A stretch of 64,000 nt of DNA from Tethya wilhelma (GCA_964030475.1 CAXIPT010000088.1:1-64000), one strand, 5' to 3'. Shown: positions 57,001 through 63,080, counted from the first letter of the stretch. Translations and numbers: made by a program. Notes: generated by a model from the letters alone, not told the origin.

Positions 57001-59755
57001 AAAGCAATGAAACAAGGCCAAGTCTCTGAATTTCGGCACATGACTATACTTCATTTTTGTACCAAAGTCTCATAACTTAGTCATAACTGCATGCCTACTC
57101 AGTAGTATGTCTGTTATATATTTCATCCAAATCAGCCAATTAATTAATAGCAGTTTGAACTATGCATTGCGGACTTAAGTTTCAGCCATTCATCATCCGC
57201 TCAGATATGAGCAATGTACTATTATTGGATGTCTACAATAATCATTACTTGACTTATGAAAATGAAGTAGTCATGTGCCGAAATCCAGAGACCTGGCCTT
57301 GTTTCATTGCTTCTTACAGCTCTGCCCATTCCTACACTAATTATTTTTACAAAATTTTTACTACTTGTATAAATTATAGATCAGTACATACCTATTGATA
57401 TAGAAGATTGTTCTTGGTTATTTAGGTTAGTTTCATGTGATTCGTCTGATTCAGAATCTGAATCATCATGATCACTGTCAAAGAAGGGAGTAGAGATTTC
57501 ATTTTCTGTATCTTGATCATACTCCAGAGAAACATAATGATTTTCACACCAATTTTTGATCTCTGTAAAACAAGTGGTAGAACCCAATTCTTTAAATGCT
57601 TGTAATATTAAGCTAGTTGGGTAAAAATTGGTGTTTCTGAGTGTAGTAATGATGCTTTTTTGGTCTGGGCTTAGAACTTCTTCACTACTATTTTCAGATG
57701 AATCAACTATGAGGTCCAAGTTTTCACCAGATTTTTGTGCAAATGTGTTTTGAGCATCTTTTTGAGCTTTTCGTGCTCCAGAGTGTGATTGAGTTTTATT
57801 GCTGGATCGTTTAACAACACAATGGACAAAACGTTGAATGCTAATTTGAGTAACATCTGGTGATATACATTGCAAAACTGTCAAGGTGTCTGGCTTCATA
57901 AGGTAACCATTATTACATCTTTTTTGTTTACCAAGATCATTCCTTAAATGGTGCAACTGTATGGTTGTGAAACTATTTAATTCATAAAATTCTCTCCTTG
58001 CCCCTTCAACCACACACTTCCACTCAGTAAGTTCTTCTTCCATTACTTGGACACAGTGTTGAAGCTGAAATACAAGTTTTTCTGCCAACTTGTCTATAAA
58101 CATTACTTCTACTTTCACATCGTGTACATTGCCTTGGTATACTGCACAAACAAACTGAAGCACCCATACTGAATATTTAATGTTTCCGACTTGTCTCAGC
58201 TCAACGAGAACTTCTGCAATTCTAGTAATTATATGAAGAACCTGCATGTAAAAAGCAATGAAACCTACTTAAGGTTACAGGCTACCGTTTGCTCATGAAT
58301 ATGTTAATGAGCATGCCTAGTTATTTTAGTGCGGAGCAAACCGCAACTTGTGCAAAACCGTTGGCATGATTTTTTGGCGTCAGTTTTTTTCCAAAGTATT
58401 CCGCGTGTGACCGTATAAAGTGGCTCTTTTTAATGGGATTGTATGTGGGCAGGGCCACATCTAAAAAGAAATTTGACAGCACGTTCAAGGACAGAGAAAT
58501 GGCAGCTTTTGTCTTCGCTTCTGCTGCAGAATCACGACAAGAAGTAAGTTTGGCACTGCGGGCAGTTGGAAATAAGCGTCTAACGCTTCCATACTCAATC
58601 TAGAACGTTGCCTCTTGAAATAAACTGACGCAAAAAATTTTTGGCTACTCTTTTTGTTGGTATCTCAGAGCGTAGTAAGCCTGCTGAGGTTGTCTTTTCG
58701 CTGTTTAGGCCTGAAAGTTAAAAAGAATAACTGTCTAACCTGTTGTTTGAAATTCGGCAGGGAATTGCTGCAGTAATTTGCCATGGAAAAAGAAACTTTT
58801 TATTCTTGCTCATTAAATATTCATACCAGAATGTACCCCGTAACCTTAATAACATTATAAATTTTATGCTAGAAACTTTCCTGACTACTCAGGCCTGACT
58901 TGCATTTAAGGCGCTAATTAAAACTTGAAATTGAAGCATCTTTTTTTGTACACATGTAAACAACCCCAAACTTTGTATACAAATTGAAACTGGTACTCTT
59001 TGTTCATCTGTAAACTTAAGCTGTCACATGACCTTGAACATTTGAATAATGGCGAAGTTAATAAGTGAAAAAATTCATCCTCCAAGGGCACATGGTTGCC
59101 ATGGAGATATGAGGTTCATATTGGGGCTATATGTTAACTAGGTTAATGACTAATTAATTATTCATGCAGATCATGAATAAATGAATATTTAATGAGATAT
59201 ACTCATTTTCTAATAAAAGCACAGCCTAACTAACAGTTCAAAATTAACTTCGCCATTATTCACTGAATATATATTCAAGGTCATGTGACAACTTGAGTTT
59301 ACAGATGAGCAACCTGAGAGTACCAGTTTCAATTTGTATAAAAAGTTTAGGGTTGTTTTTGCGCCTTAAATGCAAGGTCAGGCCTTAATGCACCGGAGTA
59401 CCTCTAAAAAAACAGCTGAATAGGGATTAACAATAACAACACTCACATTAAGAAATAGATCAACTTCTTGTCTATATTCTGGTCTATTTCCTGCAATCAA
59501 GACAAGTTTGCTTTCAAGATCACGAAGTTCATCAAGATTGTAACCTTGTTCAAACTTGTGGCCGTTTTTATCAAGAAAAGAGACAGTAACAGTTATTAAA
59601 GTATTAATACTACTTATTTCACCATGTCTTGTAGTACCAATTCTATACTGGCCATGCCTAAGCAGTTTATGCAGCTGTCCATATGCAGTAGTTTCAACAG
59701 AGCCTTGCATTTCTCTGATATTCTTAAATGATTCCAGATACTCTGTACAAGTTTT
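25553..59755 (-). CDS. RNF213: RNF213/mysterin-like gene, 14 exons on the minus strand
   Basis: RNF213 is a giant ubiquitin ligase with an N-terminal stalk, six AAA modules and a C-terminal RING. In vertebrates it acts on lipid droplets and intracellular pathogens. Exons in coding order: 59755-59447, 58241-57392, 54577-54346, 53153-53047, 52557-52483, 47440-47334, 47220-47082, 43580-43382, 41427-41196, 41103-40975, 38268-38160, 34534-34384, 25905-25737, 25665-25553. Every junction has GT/AG borders and the phases agree throughout (0,0,1,2,1,1,0,1,2,0,0,1,2,0), leaving 2921 coding bases with no stop. The last exon ends in phase 2, as the plus-strand exon at 17049 requires. The start, and any exons beyond 59755, are not identified. 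Introns reach 8.5 kb and are filled with MITEs. Individual exons are listed separately. Confidence 0.88.
25737..25905 (-). CDS. RNF213: RNF213-like exon 13
   Basis: Encodes NCGIKDPSWSEIHDFVTFLN, EQLLCCETSAFC and GFKTFVVRFMIRMSL, the conserved PSWSEL...FLNxQL...F...FVVxFMI block of RNF213. Phase 2 in, 0 out. Confidence 0.92.
26853..27562. mobile_element. Nested inverted-repeat element with an 11-bp target duplication
   Basis: The ends GTCTAGTCCTAGACCCCACC and its mirror extend about 70 bp through CCAGCGAAAAAAAGGGGTCT. CTCCTGGCATA (26842-26852) and CTCCTGACATA (27563-27573) flank it. The paralogous copy at about 45070 shows the unoccupied site CTCCTAGCATAGCCC. A 9-11 bp duplication suggests MULE-type transposition. 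Confidence 0.82.
27101..27195. repeat. 47-bp exact tandem duplication around a single N
   Basis: 27101-27147 and 27149-27195 are identical (start TCTTCACCAAATAGATCGAG), separated only by N 27148. This is the pattern left when two contig ends overlap but are scaffolded as adjacent, so it is probably an assembly artefact. Confidence 0.85.
27839..28160. repeat. Foldback element nested in copy D
   Basis: TTTTAGAACTCAAAATTTG at the left is inverted as CAAATTTTGAGTTCTAAA at the right. A second inner pair is GGTCAGACACTGAG against CTCAGTGTCTGACC. Non-coding; the 67-codon frame at 27827-28030 is incidental. Confidence 0.65.
28690..30870 (-). pseudogene. Degenerate mobile-element-like protein of unknown family
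   Basis: Minus-strand fragments in several frames read as one decayed protein. 30870-30580: ENSAPELIAAIQKSKLALK then SAERYIEKQKTVQLTKQTIQ. 30556-30083: an HTH-like LISEAISWSETQKINWSELA, then HRRKIRKMLLSKHEDM. 30070-29840: pieces with YLTPEEVKEIKGQDMDDMF. 29832-29560: ECLIELSIGLPLSNGVAVHD and HKDSPAQQFEAGNSIGGNY. 29330-29010: SLSCKSQAIHTLQDLLRLAP. I recall similar repeated proteins, with a PAxQFE...GGNY stretch, from cnidarian and sponge genomes but cannot name the family. The sequence at 29240-29330 recurs at 35505-35570. Sits in the largest RNF213 intron. Confidence 0.45.
31618..31680. repeat. (CA)n microsatellite
   Basis: Nearly pure CA with a few CG interruptions. Confidence 0.95.
32201..32299. 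repeat. (CA)n microsatellite spanning a 15-N gap
   Basis: CA repeats on both sides of 32216-32230; the true length is unknown. Confidence 0.95.
33256..33830. repeat. Family G repeat
   Basis: Head GTGCGGTAGTACTGGGTACA, then ATGGCACGGATGGCCCATTA, TTTAGCTCATTCTCTTTCC, a short TTCTTC tract and GTGCCTTCTCCGTATACGTA. One of the more complete copies. Confidence 0.7.
34020..34304. repeat. Family F MITE
   Basis: ACAAGTAAAAGAATG at the left, CAATGTTTTTTTTACTT at the right. Inner mirrored AACAAAATGGAATGACTGTT and AACAGTCATTCCATCTTGTT. Confidence 0.72.
34384..34534 (-). CDS. RNF213: RNF213-like exon 12
   Basis: Encodes LDVEHFNSARYQRVYQYLQR, then EDLDSFTFKEHVINGNRTDC and LEKIL. This matches the YQRPFQYLxRFD...LDxFxY...DCLxxFL region of RNF213 and leads directly into exon 13. 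Phase 1 in, 2 out; AG at 34535-34536, donor GTATAA. Confidence 0.9.
35505..35570 (-). repeat. Copy of a segment of the 28.7-30.9 kb mobile element
   Basis: GTGAGCCTGAGCAAGTCCCG through CTTGAGATTTGCAGGACAGT matches 29240-29310. In reverse it encodes the same SCKSQAIHxLxDLLRL string. Preceded by a TG microsatellite (35434-35470). Confidence 0.6.
35552..35761 (+). pseudogene. Reverse transcriptase fragment of a non-LTR retrotransposon
   Basis: Reads LFIRYIHDITRIPLLDANMS, then LYAYDIMLYRPIRCI. This aligns with the LFLIYINDI...YADDMLLYRPI palm of LINE reverse transcriptases, with the catalytic YADD changed to YAYD. About 70 codons survive. The following MKKFSLKTLMS string recurs at about 40075 and 63080 (minus). 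Confidence 0.7.
35771..36058 (+). other. Open frame of unknown origin within repeat sequence
   Basis: After CAGGTGCCAATTAGTGAGAA (a string repeated at 39.98 and 62.40 kb) an ATG at 35792 opens 88 codons, starting MRTEDQDVIITAQCTRVMEP and including EEYRQPIDQIAQLLHPLEAN. Sense composition looks protein-like, but I recognise no family. Possibly part of the same retroelement. Confidence 0.3.
36290..36450. repeat. Direct repeat of 40377-40556
   Basis: Shared strings include TATAGGCTGTGCACC, ATGGTCTTTGTATACACAAT and AAGTGGACCGAGGCTTGTGC. Both copies end just before a GCGAATATTAA or GTGAATATTAA junction. Confidence 0.75.
36451..37117. repeat. TTAA-flanked piggyBac-type MITE (family K)
   Basis: TTAA then CCGATTACGCGCG at 36451, and ACGTGTAATTGG then TTAA ending at 37117. 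Internal GGTCACAATCAACGTGATCT and the GGCAAAAAAATTTTAGC tract match the other K copies. 667 bp, non-coding. Confidence 0.75.
38160..38268 (-). CDS. RNF213: RNF213-like exon 11
   Basis: Encodes ALVSDSKHVRQAREILYLFP, then IVNCLSPKQADAIRSPS. Acceptor AG at 38269-38270, donor GTACGT; phase 0 in, 1 out. It fits between exons 10 and 12 by phase and position. Similarity to RNF213 is moderate (LLP...CRSPKE-like). Confidence 0.8.
38350..38770. repeat. Partial family K repeat
   Basis: CTAGAGGTCGCATGATTGAT, GCATCGCTTTTGTAAGTGTT and the GGCAAAAAAAAATTTTTTTC tract match 36451-37117. The TTAA ends are not both recognisable. Confidence 0.55.
38911..39062. repeat. (ATT)n and (CA)n microsatellites
   Basis: ATT trinucleotides at 38911-38950 and CA dinucleotides at 38996-39062, 45 bp apart. 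Poly-Tyr and poly-His/Thr frames over them are not genes. Confidence 0.95.
39143..40080. repeat. Long direct repeat of 61880-62420, split by a MITE
   Basis: 39143-39579 matches 61880-62344 over about 440 bp (TGTGATCATTTTTG, CTTGTCACACCTTTTGACAT, GAGTTTATAGCGCAGCAAAA). The match resumes at 39942 (GCATTACTAATGTACAGTGA). The right part also carries the reversed MKKFSIKMLM retroelement string near 40075. Confidence 0.78.
39580..39941. mobile_element. hAT-like MITE with GCATTAC duplication and a known empty site
   Basis: The ends AGTGGCGTAGCCAGG and CCTGGCTATGCCACT are inverted. GCATTAC is duplicated at 39573-39579 and 39942-39948 (8 bp with one mismatch). The paralogous repeat at 62338-62344 has a single GCATTAC and no element. 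362 bp, with a run of GGGGGGG and CCCCCCC near the right end. Confidence 0.88.
40377..40556. repeat. Direct repeat of 36290-36450
   Basis: See the entry at 36290; the later family K portion here is truncated (AAGTAGCTACACATTATTTT follows). Confidence 0.72.
40975..41103 (-). CDS. RNF213: RNF213-like exon 10
   Basis: Encodes VRSEIGVILFQLLILKSVTD, then NLGRIWRCHPSQYFVVELTL. This matches the LLFQLLVLG...GRVWRRxPxDYYVIExT segment of RNF213. Phase 0 in and out; AG 41104-41105, donor GTAAGT. Confidence 0.92.
41196..41427 (-). CDS. RNF213: RNF213-like exon 9 (P-loop of the earlier AAA module)
   Basis: Encodes CVRLITSDRAGMGKSLYIKQ, a Walker A of the VASERAGVGKSLYVKRL type, then YVSVPIHGPNVSSESLLNVL and IIHINISPTV. 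Phase 2 in, 0 out; AG 41428-41429. The GKS lysine and serine are intact. Confidence 0.93.
41498..41870. repeat. Family I inverted-repeat element
   Basis: AGTAGTAAAAATAAGTGTAG and GGAATGGACAGTACAGTAAA at the left, mirrored as TTTTACCGAACTGCCCATTC and AAATATGTACTACTTG at the right. Confidence 0.68.
42300..43130. repeat. H/I composite element
   Basis: 42307-42405 is a near-palindrome around TCATACGTACGGTAGTACGT with CATTTTGTATTGTGTC ends. It is followed by the H body (GAGAGCGCTGGCGGGAAGCC) and the I foldback (TAGGAATGAGCAGTGCTGTA to CAGCACTGCCCATTCC). Confidence 0.7.
43382..43580 (-). CDS. RNF213: RNF213-like exon 8
   Basis: Encodes GYRLVIICSKQVEDSSLFVS, KFHLYKRPL, LLPSLQSYLKNHF and NVASQVDIEK. 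This corresponds to YxLVxxC...SAFxxHK...LxxIQxYLxxH in RNF213, just before the P-loop exon. Phase 1 in, 2 out; AG 43581-43582, donor GTGAGT. Confidence 0.92.
43644..43760. repeat. Family G head fragment
   Basis: ATAATGGGTACACAGGAATG, ATGGCACGTATGGCC and ACTGAGTGCTTGACACTAAA match the family. Confidence 0.6.
44456..45517. mobile_element. Compact GTGACC-type element with ATAT duplication (copy C)
   Basis: The termini GTGACCGAATTTTGGAAAAC and GTTTTCCAAAATTGGGTCAC are inverted. ATAT is present at 44452-44455 and 45518-45521. 1062 bp, non-coding, containing ATATCTCAGCAATAGAAGCA at about 45338. It lies within another inverted pair (CCGGCTACGAAAA at 44212 against TTTTCGTAGCCGG at 45540). Confidence 0.85.
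45560..46240. repeat. Partial family K repeat with two short palindromes
   Basis: CTTCGCGATCGTGACC, TGACCTCATAACGCCACACC and ACTAGAGCAGTACC match the TTAA-flanked elements. Near the right end ATGACGAGTACACTCGTCAT and ATGACGAGTATACTCGTCAT stand about 45 bp apart, before GGGTTAA. Confidence 0.6.
46362..46382. repeat. (TG)n microsatellite
   Basis: Short pure TG run. Confidence 0.9.
46960..47035. repeat. Reversed family G head
   Basis: GCGCTAATGGGCCATCCGTG and CCATTCCTGTGTACCCAGTA are the reverse complement of the G head. Confidence 0.65.
47082..47220 (-). CDS. RNF213: RNF213-like exon 7
   Basis: Encodes VTLLWRRAMGDPDFRRIFCL, AHADRLSYQVSDKVLRSF and GELSQGNT. This matches the VELLLRRAL...YCLxxADxLSYEV segment of RNF213. 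Phase 0 in, 1 out; AG 47221-47222, donor GTATGT. Confidence 0.93.
47334..47440 (-). CDS. RNF213: RNF213-like exon 6
   Basis: Encodes EHILQVALSLYMQDPSLPLP and SQDEILICTQNTTEEE, equal to the LPSSDEVLLCTxxTTxEE motif preceding exon 7 in RNF213. Phase 1 in, 0 out; AG 47441-47442. Confidence 0.93.
47573..48250. repeat. GTGACC-type element, left half retained
   Basis: Begins GTGACCAGTCAAGCAAAAAC after TGATAT and repeats the left half of 11661-12569 (GGAGCTGCTTCTACTGCAGA, GTTGCTATGCTGTGCAACAG). 47870-47940 has two copies of TGTACAAATTTGTACACC-like palindromes; 47985-48105 contains a tandem 55-bp duplication (TTTTCTGGCAAAAGCAGCAT). 48190-48235 is again family sequence. Confidence 0.65.
48563..48917. 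repeat. hAT-like MITE (CAGTGGC-ended), decayed
   Basis: CAGTGGCAGATTTAGGGTTC at the left, CCTAGATTCGCCAATG at the right; shares the body (ATGGAACCCCT, CTCAAAATCTCACTG) with 54877-55233. CTGTC lies on both sides. Confidence 0.65.
49137..49323. mobile_element. 187-bp GTGACC-ended foldback with AAAT duplication
   Basis: GTGACCCTCTCTGAGAAAAC, CAAGCATAATGCG at the left and CGCATTATGCTTGG ... GGTCAC at the right. AAAT at 49133-49136 and 49324-49327. The smallest clear member of the group. Confidence 0.85.
49697..50079. repeat. Palindromic MITE
   Basis: TACCGTAGAGTCGGGTTATT and its mirror AATAACCCGAGTCTACAGTA. Inner TAAGCGCACATTCGC and AATAAGCGCATGCGCTTAAT repeats. Confidence 0.75.
50131..50808. 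mobile_element. TTAA-flanked piggyBac-type MITE
   Basis: TTAA CACTTAGAGGACG at the left and CGTCCGCTAAGTG TTAA at the right, inserted within an H/I repeat whose other copies show no insert at the same point. Contains two GCGATCGTGACC-like modules. Confidence 0.82.
51611..52238. mobile_element. TTAA-flanked piggyBac-type MITE
   Basis: TTAA CTCTTTAGGGCC at the left and GGCCCTAAAGAG TTAA at the right; 628 bp, with GGTCGCGATCGCGGCGAGAT inside. It appears inserted in a family N palindrome whose halves lie at about 51567-51610 and 52239-52390. Confidence 0.82.
52483..52557 (-). CDS. RNF213: RNF213-like exon 5
   Basis: Encodes SPVSTKRTFVTDYSPGNPNL and VVVSA. Chosen acceptor AG 52558-52559, because only this one keeps the frame open with exon 4 (phase 1). 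The next AG upstream gives an immediate stop. Donor GTATAT. Weak similarity, supported mainly by phase and position. Confidence 0.72.
52640..52900. repeat. Partial family K repeat
   Basis: AGTTAATTATACGCCTAATT, TTTATATGGTGCAGCTAAGC and an A-run (about 52840-52858) match 21733-22386. Confidence 0.55.
53047..53153 (-). CDS. RNF213: RNF213-like exon 4
   Basis: Encodes KPEDIMILCNCEAEQRFLSL, EELGQVLQQITKELP. Phase 2 in, 1 out; AG 53154-53155, donor GTAAGT. Confidence 0.78.
53191..54256. repeat. Large family F element with a nested family N palindrome
   Basis: ACAAGTAAAAAAAAAACATT at 53192 and CAATGTTTTTACTTGT ending near 54253 give a 1.07-kb member. 53765-53973 inside is a TACCGTATACCGCTTAATTT palindrome with mirrored AAAATTAAGCGGTATACGGT. 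No long frame. Confidence 0.65.
54346..54577 (-). CDS. RNF213: RNF213-like exon 3
   Basis: Encodes GSRLQTKTEMLTKSMDIVQK, then NHPLVMELVDLKFNLEDSLE and KEERKQFTLKVDEQK. Helical, charged, fitting the stalk-to-AAA region. Phase 1 in, 2 out; AG 54578-54579, donor GTATGT. Confidence 0.82.
54877..55233. mobile_element. hAT-like MITE (CAGTGGCGG-ended)
   Basis: CAGTGGCGGATCTAGG at the left and CCTAAATCCGCCACTG at the right; GCTAAG is repeated at the two borders. The minus 67-codon frame inside is incidental. Confidence 0.8.
55360..55600. repeat. Two direct copies of a 35-bp unit
   Basis: GGACGAATCTGCTCAGCTCT followed by CCAACC occurs at about 55375 and 55563. Their significance is unknown. Confidence 0.6.
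55906..56094. repeat. Family N palindromic MITE
   Basis: TACCATAGATCAGGAAATTT at the left, AAATTTCCCGATGTACGGTA at the right; internal TTTAATTTTCGTCG repeated twice. Confidence 0.72.
56433..57369. repeat. H/I composite element
   Basis: TCATACGTACAGTAGTACGT, GAGAGAGCGCTAGCAGGAAG, then TAGGAATGGGCAGTGCTGTA with the mirrored end GCTCTGCCCATTCCTACACT and TTTTTACTACTTG. Confidence 0.72.
57392..58241 (-). CDS. RNF213: RNF213-like exon 2 (stalk region)
   Basis: 850 nt, starting VLHIITRIAEVLVELRQVGN then IKYSVWVLQFVCAVYQGNVH, equivalent to ILTRVAxVLxxLRQSGNIKY in RNF213. Next comes EEELTEWKCVVEGARREFYE and LNSFTTIQLHHLRNDL, the conserved EW...AR...FYELNxxTTxQLxxLR helix. The second half is Ser/Asp-rich, with a FDSDHDDSDSESDESHETN-type acidic tract. 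Phase 0 in, 1 out; AG 58242-58243, donor GTATGT. Confidence 0.93.
58270..58852. repeat. Element with AAGGTTAC ends
   Basis: AAGGTTACAGGCTACCGTTT at the left is loosely inverted as AATGTACCCCGTAACCTT at the right, with CTCATGAATAT and ATATTCATACC inside. Intronic. Confidence 0.5.
58891..59386. repeat. Inverted-repeat element with ~180-bp arms
   Basis: AGGCCTGACTTGCATTTAAG at the left and CTTAAATGCAAGGTCAGGCC (imperfect) at the right. The arms also share GAAACTGGTACTC, TTCATCTGTAAACTTAAG and GTCACATGACCTTGAA. Confidence 0.75.
59447..59755 (-). CDS. RNF213: RNF213-like exon 1 of those recognised
   Basis: 103 codons: KTCTEYLESFKNIREMQGSV, KLLRHGQYRIGTTRHGEIS, SFLDKNGHKFEQGYNLDELR and DLESKLVLIAGNRPEYRQEV. 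Phase 0 both ends; AG 59756-59757, donor GTGAGT. Typical of the RNF213 stalk. More N-terminal exons were not found up to 64000. Confidence 0.9.
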
Positions 59756-59828
59756 CTGAAATTGATTATAGACAAACATCATATATAACTTTGCAGTAAC
59801 AACAGTGGATAAATGTACATAAGAAAGT

Positions 59829-60400
59829 AATTCCCAGTACGGTAGTACTGGGTACACAGGAATGGCAGGGATGGCCCATTAGCGCAATACAAATATTCAC
59901 ACGAATAACTCTGCAAAAACTGAGCGCTTAGGTAACAAACGCACATATGCCAAACCTCCAATTTTCTCAGTCTAACTTCTTCTTCTTCTTCTTTCTTGGC
60001 TCAACTTTTCTCAGAGACTATTCACTTTTAGAAGCTGATTCTTGAACGAATGAACTTGGGGCGGGACAGTCGCTTTTGCCATCGGTTTCTAGTGCCTCTC
60101 ATTGAGTAGCTAGATACAAGGCGAAAAGCATCTCCTCCATATGGCAACCATTAATTTCTACACTCATGCATAATTCAATAGCTTCCAGAAAATTCGAACT
60201 GACGAACCTTTCCACACACAAAAGTGTGCGTTATTTGGAATTAAATGCAAGTTGCCTGGAACTATTTTGTGATACCTGATTGCTCTTCTTAAGAGATGAA
60301 TCAGGACTTTGATTATCATAACATATAGAAAGGCAAGTAAATCAGCTCCTGCCTCCAAATGACTGAGATGTGGAGATGTATGTTTCACTTCAGGCTACAC
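59829..60400. repeat. Family G repeat
   Basis: TTCCCAGTACGGTAGTACTG, then AATGGCAGGGATGGCCCATT, a short CTT run and AAGCATCTCCTCCATATGGC. Reference copy for the family. Confidence 0.75.
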
Positions 60401-60482
60401 AACTTACTCAGCAGCCCGCCGTTCAGTAGTCTGGCTTGCCAGACTACTAGCTCAGTAGCTATAGCTACAAAAATGAGAGCAA

Positions 60483-60855
60483 ACAAGTAAAAAAAACATT
60501 GAAAATGCAGGAATGGGGCTAAATCATAAAAAGAATGCAAACAAGATGGAATGGCTGTTAGAGTGTGTAAGGAATTCTTCTTGTGGGCAAAATGAGAGAC
60601 TCAATAAGGGGATGTAAAGCCGTCGGTCCTGGGGGACCTGTGTTCATTAGCCCTAGGCTATTTGCAGGCCCTCGTTAGCCACAATTGTGGTAAACCTGAA
60701 GGGGCACTCAAAAAAAAGGAGATTGCTAAATGCAGCCCATACAGGAAGAATTCTGCACACACTCTAACAGCCATTTCATCTTGTTTGCATTCTTTTTACG
60801 ATTTAGCCCCATTCCTGTGTCTCATTACATTTCCAATGTTTTTTTTTTTACTTGT
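60483..60855. repeat. Family F MITE interrupted by a LINE 3' end
   Basis: ACAAGTAAAAAAAACATTGA at the left and CAATGTTTTTTTTTTACTTG at the right. The 60602-60716 insertion splits a segment that is intact in the copy at 63081-63349. Confidence 0.8.
60602..60716 (+). mobile_element. 3' end of a non-LTR retrotransposon (5'-truncated)
   Basis: GGATGTAAAGCCGTCGGTCC, then TTCATTAGCCCTAGGCTATT, GTGGTAAACCTGAAGGGGCA and an A8 tail. Flanked by AAGG on both sides, consistent with a short target duplication. Same sequence in reverse at 22601-22755. Confidence 0.75.
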
Positions 60856-60957
60856 GAGAACATAGGAATGACCAAATCATTAAAAGTACACAAACAAGAT
60901 AGGAATAGTGGTAATATTGAGTGAAAGTTCATTCCTGTGTCCAGTATGTCATTGAGC

Positions 60958-61315
60958 TAGGGAAGGAATGACACGGATGGCCCATTAGCGCAATACAAAA
61001 TATTCATGCGAATAACTCTGCAAAAACTGAGCGCTTAGCACTAAAAGGCTTCTAAAGCTACTATTTAGCTCTTTCTCTTTCTAATGAGCCCAAAAACATG
61101 GCCTAAAAACATCGCTAAAGTAACAAACACAAACATGCCAAACCTCCAATTTTCTCCTTCTTCTTCTTCTTCTTCTTCTTCTTCTTCTTCTTCTTCTTCT
61201 TCTTCTTCTTCTTCTTCTTCTTCTTCTTCTTCTTCTTCTTCTTCTTCTTCTTCTTCTTCTTCTTCTTCTTCTTCTTCTTCTTCTTCTTCTTCTTCTTCTT
61301 CTTCTTCTTCTTCTT

Positions 61316-61346
<31 letters not shown>

Positions 61347-61760
61347 GCTCAACTTTTTCTCAGAGACTATTCACTTTAGAAGCTTGGACGGTACAGTCGC
61401 TCTTGCCATCGGTTTTTAGCGCCTCTCATTGAGTAGCTAGATACAAGGCGAAAAGCGTCTCCTCCATGTGGCCGCCATTAATTTCTATACTCATGCATAA
61501 TTCATTAGCTTCTAGAAAATTCGAATTGACGACCCTTTCCACACACAAAAGTGTGCGTTATTTGGAATTAAATGCACTGGAGTTGCCTGGAACTATTTTG
61601 TGATACCTAAGTGCTCTTCGTGAATCAGGACTTTGATTATCGTAACATATAGAAAGACAAGTGAACCTTATGATACAGCTCTTGCCTCCAAATTACTGAG
61701 ATATGTGTTTCACTTCAGGCTGCACAACTTGTGACTCACAACTGAGTACAAGCTCAGCAG
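60958..61760. repeat. Family G repeat with a 190-bp (CTT)n tract
   Basis: ACACGGATGGCCCATTAGCG onward follows the G consensus, with the expanded microsatellite inside and AAAAGCGTCTCCTCCATGTG after it. Confidence 0.75.
61157..61345. repeat. (CTT)n microsatellite, about 63 units
   Basis: Pure CTT/TTC. The apparent poly-serine frame over it is not a gene. Confidence 0.97.
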
Positions 61761-61879
61761 CCCGCCACTGGCTCAGTGAGTCTGGTTTGCCAGACTACTA
61801 GCTCAGTATCTAGCTACACACACCAACTCAAATGTAATTTGTAGAAATATGGAAAAATGAGAACAAACACATATGAAGA

Positions 61880-62420
61880 AGTTTGTGATCATTTTTGCAA
61901 ATTCACAGCTTGTCACACCTTTTGACATTGGAAAATGACCATAATTGTCTATAATTTTTATGTTTTTCTTGAATATTTTTTTTTTCATAATTGATACTTC
62001 AAATTTTGCAAATTTTGCAACCCATTCTAAAGTCGTTCAGTCTTTCTTCTATCTGATGATGCTTAATATGATAGGTATTTGTCTTATTTTCCCGCGGCAT
62101 TTTTCACTTGAAAGAGACAACTCTAGCCATTCACTGTATTGCAACTGATCTGGCAGATCCAACAACCCTTTACCTTTTTCTGATTTTCTCCAATTATAAG
62201 AATTTAATGAAAAATTGCAACACGTGGTGATGTTGTTTAGAGCCTCAGCTTACTTTTTGCCAATCATTGTGTTAAGAAAAAGTGAGTTTATAGCGCGGCA
62301 AAATTGGATGAAAGTTCAGTTTGAAGGTTCATGGTAGCATTACTAATGTACAGTGAGCAGTGATAGTCACACCTTGGTCCTGAGTTCTCACTAATTGGCA
62401 CCTGCTGAATCAACATGGCT
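61880..62420. repeat. Long direct repeat of 39143-40000 (no MITE)
   Basis: TGTGATCATTTTTGCAAATT through TAGCATTACTAATGTACAGT and CTCACTAATTGGCACCTGCT. Provides the empty-site reference for 39580-39941. Confidence 0.8.
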
Positions 62421-63080
62421 AGAAATTAATTAGCTTTCAGGAATTCACTACTTAAAAGCTATAATATTCATTATTCAGTTTGCTACTATATCTACATCAT
62501 CTACACCATTTTCCATGTATTATGACATGCATTTATGAATAAATTACGTTAATTAGCTAGAAAATCGAAAATTTTTGCTATTTTGTACCTCCCGCCGTTA
62601 GGCCAGTATTGGAGATCAGAGTTCAGACTTACCGTATTTCGATGCTCCTACTCTTGCTCTACAAGAATCTTCAGCGCAAAATTGCATAGAGTGTGTAATT
62701 TTGAAATTATGGATAAATAGATGAAGGTGGTGCAAAGGTCAAAGTATTACTACTACTCTGAACGGTTGCAAGATTGACATGGTTTGTTCAACCACCTGGC
62801 GTTAGGCTAAATTTCACAGCGCTAAGAAATTATTTACATCTTTATGGTCCCAAAGAGTTGAACTTTCAAGATCTTCAGCGCAAAATTTGCTAAGGTTGGA
62901 TAAAATGAAGCTAAACATCATAGAATATTGATTTAGTAAGGTAGCTAGTACAAACTGAAGTGAGCAGCTGCCACTTGTTTTTTCTACAACTCATTTGCAT
63001 ATTACCAACTATTTCTGCCCATGTTGAAGGTTCGCAGTTCAAGGAAGACATGAGCGTTTTGAGGGAAAACTTCTTCATAT
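62421..63080. other. Repeat-derived sequence with a retroelement string at the right end
   Basis: 62690-62900 shows paired AAGTTC/AAAATTGCATAG-like strings (ATCTTCAGCGCAAAATTGC near 62670 and ATCTTCAGCGCAAAATTTGC near 62875). The end (63030-63080, minus) encodes MKKFSLKTLMSSLNCEPSTW. No gene supported. Confidence 0.45.

Noticed and set aside
61084..61347. Poly-serine open frame of 87 codons
   Set aside because: It is the translation of the (CTT)n microsatellite inside a family G repeat; there is no domain and no splice context.
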